NCBI GenBank assembly: GCA_947494925.1
Contig: CANLWS010000001.1
Location: 248,001-312,000 of the forward strand
Source of the DNA: an uncultured Alteromonadaceae bacterium
GTDB taxonomy: Bacteria; Pseudomonadota; Gammaproteobacteria; Enterobacterales; Alteromonadaceae
Direction of reading: 5' to 3'
Length of the DNA stretch: 64,000 nucleotides
Shown: in pieces, positions 60,760 to 64,000 of the stretch
Layout: each line of letters begins with the position of its first letter
Position numbering within the stretch: position 1 is the first letter of the stretch
Translations under genes and position numbers: made by a program
The notes under the pieces: generated by a model
What the model saw: only the letters and a program-made list of their open reading frames with translations
The model's database searches: none
What the model was told of the DNA's origin: nothing

Positions 60760-61612
60760 CTTGCGCACTCACGAATATTGGGCGTTGAGGTGCATCTGCG
60801 GGCCAAAGCAGCAGCAAATACTTAATTCTGTCCAGTTGTGCCACAGGTTTGGCCCTGACCTGTGCAAATGGACGAGTCTCATCCCTGACGATGGAGGTTA
60901 TCTTCGCCGTGGGATATCCCTCCGGAAAGACGTTGCCTAAGCCCGATGATATTAACAGGTCACCGACTTGAATGTCGGCACTGTGCGGCACATGTTGCAA
61001 ATAAAGTTCATCGAGTTGACCTGTTCCCGAAGCCACCAATTGAACATTGTTCCTCGCGATCCTAAGGGGAATAGCGTGGGTCACATCAGCCACCAATAAC
61101 AAACGACTTGTTGTGGTACCCACTTCCATAATCTGGCCAACTATGCCGTTGTCATCCAGTACGGATTGTCCTTGGTAGACGCCATGTATGGCGCCTTTGT
61201 CTACCACTATCTGATGACTGAAGGGGTTGTTGTCTACTGCCATTAATTCAGCGATCATTTTTTCTGAATCCGGTCTGACAGGGGTACCAAGCAGGATCCT
61301 GAGGCGATCATTTTCTGCCTTTAGTAAGTCAAAACGCTGCAATTTTTCACTCATTCGCGTCGCTTGAAGATTTAACTGATTGTTTTCTTCTAATAATTTC
61401 TGGTGAGAAGTAAAACGGCTGGCACTGGCGCTAAGCAGCTGACTTGGCAAAGTCGCGAGATACTGGATAGGACTGACGAGTGAATTCAAATACACTTTCG
61501 CAGCTGCGAAACCATTTAGCTTGTGATCAATAAAAATCAGTAAAACTGAGATTATCAGCGCCAGGGCTAAACGGCTTTGCAACGAGGGTCCGCGGGTAAA
61601 TATCGTGTTCAT
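60752..61612 (-). CDS. mreC: Rod-shape-determining protein MreC
   Basis: A 286-residue bitopic protein with an N-terminal membrane helix (LALALIISVLLIFIDH), a coiled coil (about residues 65-105) and a periplasmic beta-barrel domain including NGIVGQIMEVG and DLLISSGLGNVFPEGYPTA (key part SSGLGNVFPEG). It is the scaffold between MreB, MreD and PBP2. It follows mreB after an unusual gap of 194 bp, which holds a possible small ORF. Confidence 0.95.
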   Translation of the reverse strand: MNTIFTRGPSLQSRLALALIISVLLIFIDHKLNGFAAAKVYLNSLVSPIQYLATLPSQLLSASASRFTSHQKLLEENNQLNLQATRMSEKLQRFDLLKAENDRLRILLGTPVRPDSEKMIAELMAVDNNPFSHQIVVDKGAIHGVYQGQSVLDDNGIVGQIMEVGTTTSRLLLVADVTHAIPLRIARNNVQLVASGTGQLDELYLQHVPHSADIQVGDLLISSGLGNVFPEGYPTAKITSIVRDETRPFAQVRAKPVAQLDRIKYLLLLWPADAPQRPIFVSAQDV

Positions 61613-61758
61613 GCCTGGAGTTCGCCTACGCCAATAAACATTTCAGGCAAGCACAATCGCAAACCAAAAAAATCGTTTTGCCAGTGAAGTGGTCGTGGCA
61701 TAAGCCGCCCTGATAAAATTTCAAGGTCATATTCCACTTCCACACAATTCACCGACAT
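61609..61758 (-). CDS. Possible 49-residue small protein between mreB and mreC
   Basis: A frame of 49 codons fills most of the gap between mreB and mreC. It begins MSVNCVEVEYDLEILSGR, ends MFIGVGELQA, and its TGA overlaps the mreC ATG (ATGA-type coupling). AGGGA lies only two bases before the ATG, so initiation may be weak. It has no known family. It could be a leader peptide that couples mreC translation, or chance. Confidence 0.3.
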   Translation of the reverse strand: MSVNCVEVEYDLEILSGRLMPRPLHWQNDFFGLRLCLPEMFIGVGELQA

Positions 61759-61806
61759 GTTCCCTGACAGAAGGTCACTGCCATCACAATTGCATAGCGA
61801 TGCATC

Positions 61807-62877
<1,071 letters not shown>

Positions 62878-63015
62878 TTACATAATCCGCTAACTTTACC
62901 AATGCGCCTGAGGTTCAGCAAGCAAACTCCACGTTTGAGGGTATAAAAAGCCAAGAAAAAGTATGATTTTCCCCAATTCACCCAATTATTGATGATTGCG
63001 GCATATAAAAAACAA

Positions 63016-63040
63016 AAAACCCGACATTAAGTCGGGTTTT
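63016..63040 (-). terminator. Rho-independent terminator between the SUMF1-family gene and mreB
   Basis: AAAACCCGAC and GTCGGGTTTT form a perfect 10-bp stem with loop ATTAA. It follows the minus-strand gene ending at 63064 and separates it from mreB, whose start is at 62850, so mreB must have its own promoter in 62851-63015. Confidence 0.85.
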
Positions 63041-63063
63041 AGTCGGACAGATAAGAATACCCT

Positions 63064-64000
63064 TTATTGTTCTCTGAGTACTCTGAATCCAATATAATTT
63101 GAACGGAAATCCGGGTCCAGTTCCATTCGAGTCGATGCCCTGGCTAATCGCGGAGCAAAGTTCCAGGCGCCACCACGAACAACTGCGCCACTTTGTGCAC
63201 TGCTACTTGTCCATTCCCAGACATTGCCGACTGTATCAAATAAACCGTAATCATTGCGCTCAAAGGACCCAACTGGTGCAGAACTGACGTTTGACCACTG
63301 ACTGCCACACCAGCCGCAGTTTGCGTTATCTGTACCTACTCCCTCGCCCCACCAATAGTCGCTTTCTTTACCTGCACGAGCAGCATATTCCCACTCAACT
63401 TCGGTAGGTAGACGATAAACATGTCCACTAGCTTCGGATAACCAGTCCACAAAAGCTTGAGCATCGTTTACGCTTATGCAAACAGCCGGGTGGTTTTCGT
63501 TTTGAACAAAACCTGGCGAACGCCAATTGCGCTGTTCTTCGAAAACCGCTTTGCCGTTTTCGTAGTAGGCACAACCTTTCGTTTTTTCAGCGTCAGTGAC
63601 ATAACTTGTCGCTTCAACAAAGGTCTGAAATGCCCCCACAGTGACTTCATTTTCTGAAATACCAAAGGAGTTACCAATATCTCGAGTAGTTACAGGTCGT
63701 TCGTTGTCCAGACCTAAACCTGTAATATCACCCATGCGGAAGTTTCCAGCGGGAACAACCACCAAGTCTGGTCCGGGGATGTCACCAGCCAGAATATCCT
63801 GAATGCGCTCACCTTTGGAAAAAGTATACTGAGCACGTTCCAAATCCACTTTAAGGGTCTGGCTTTCTTTAAGGTTCACTGTTTGTCTGTGCGGCTCATA
63901 ACCCCGCTTTACAACTTCGATATCATGCTCACCTGAGGGCAACATTATTTGCAACCGCGTGGAGCCATAACTGACACCATCAATAAACACTTCATCATCA
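63064..64000 (-). CDS. PEGA and SUMF1-type (formylglycine-generating-enzyme fold) protein, partial
   Basis: The coding frame continues past the window edge; 312 codons are visible. The front carries a PEGA repeat (EVFIDGVSYGSTRLQIMLPS, then GYEPHRQTVNLK). From about residue 78 a SUMF1/FGE-sulfatase domain follows: VVPAGNFRMGD, VTVGAFQTFVEAT, YRLPTEVEWEYAARAG, DTVGNVWEWTSS, VVRGGAWNF and IGFRVLRE. Many such proteins are not true formylglycine enzymes but binding modules, sometimes beside serine/threonine kinases. The catalytic Cys pair cannot be assigned with confidence. The start lies outside the window. Confidence 0.88.
   Translation of the reverse strand, partial: DDEVFIDGVSYGSTRLQIMLPSGEHDIEVVKRGYEPHRQTVNLKESQTLKVDLERAQYTFSKGERIQDILAGDIPGPDLVVVPAGNFRMGDITGLGLDNERPVTTRDIGNSFGISENEVTVGAFQTFVEATSYVTDAEKTKGCAYYENGKAVFEEQRNWRSPGFVQNENHPAVCISVNDAQAFVDWLSEASGHVYRLPTEVEWEYAARAGKESDYWWGEGVGTDNANCGWCGSQWSNVSSAPVGSFERNDYGLFDTVGNVWEWTSSSAQSGAVVRGGAWNFAPRLARASTRMELDPDFRSNYIGFRVLREQ

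Overview
The window looks like a chromosome segment of a marine gammaproteobacterium of the Alteromonadales, probably Alteromonadaceae. The housekeeping genes (mreBCD-maf-rng-yhdP-tldD, arcA, pmbA, darP, mutY-yggX, trmB, rsmC, glgA) are close to their enterobacterial counterparts. The accessory metabolism (a large TonB-dependent receptor, a tryptophan-halogenase-like flavoprotein, a GH3 glycosidase and a GMC oxidoreductase cluster) is typical of polysaccharide-degrading Alteromonadales. This placement is inferred from protein character only; there is no rRNA in the window.

Positions 1-2704 are left chromosomal flank: a gene end, a frameshifted PagL-like lipid A deacylase, a short-chain dehydrogenase, a DUF4156 lipoprotein and about 540 bp without genes, ending in a Rho-independent terminator. 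Positions 2705-24088 are a 21.4-kb integrative mobilizable element inserted at the 3' end of a tRNA-Phe gene. It is bounded by the 10-bp direct repeat AATGGTGCCC. The tRNA lies at the right edge and its apparent terminator has been pushed to the left edge. The element carries MobC, an HUH relaxase, a VirD4-type coupling ATPase with a separately encoded membrane anchor, small membrane and secreted proteins, a small resolvase and a large serine recombinase, but no mating-pore genes. Its cargo includes a tight sce7726-sce7725-RES operon (nuclease-like, unknown, NAD-degrading-type), a NACHT-type STAND NTPase coupled to a TPR protein, and a secreted trypsin-fold protease. This is most likely a defence island.

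The most unusual structure is that the recombination site lies inside the recombinase coding sequence. In the integrated state the last 21 residues of the recombinase are read from the antisense of the tRNA. In the excised circle the same frame would run into the 65-codon ORF at the left end and then, through an ATGA overlap, into mobC and the relaxase gene. Excision would therefore rebuild a 569-residue recombinase and place the mobilization genes behind its promoter.

Positions 24157-40595 hold a sugar-use region. A PAS-AraC regulator is divergent from a six-gene operon (Gfo/Idh/MocA oxidoreductase, two TIM-barrel isomerase-like proteins, an MFS transporter, and the GMC dehydrogenase with its small subunit), which fits glycoside use by way of 3-keto sugars. 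On the opposite strand are a TonB-dependent receptor, a halogenase-like protein and a GH3 lipoprotein, with LacI-family-like palindromes upstream of the receptor. Positions 40596-50011 carry yggX-mutY, an alpha/beta hydrolase, trmB-rsmC, glgA, a DUF3293 gene, a histidine kinase with a YfiR-like partner, and arcA. Positions 50125-62850 carry pmbA, darP and the minus-strand mreB-mreC-mreD-maf-rng-yhdP-nitrilase-tldD series. The window ends inside a PEGA/SUMF1 protein gene.
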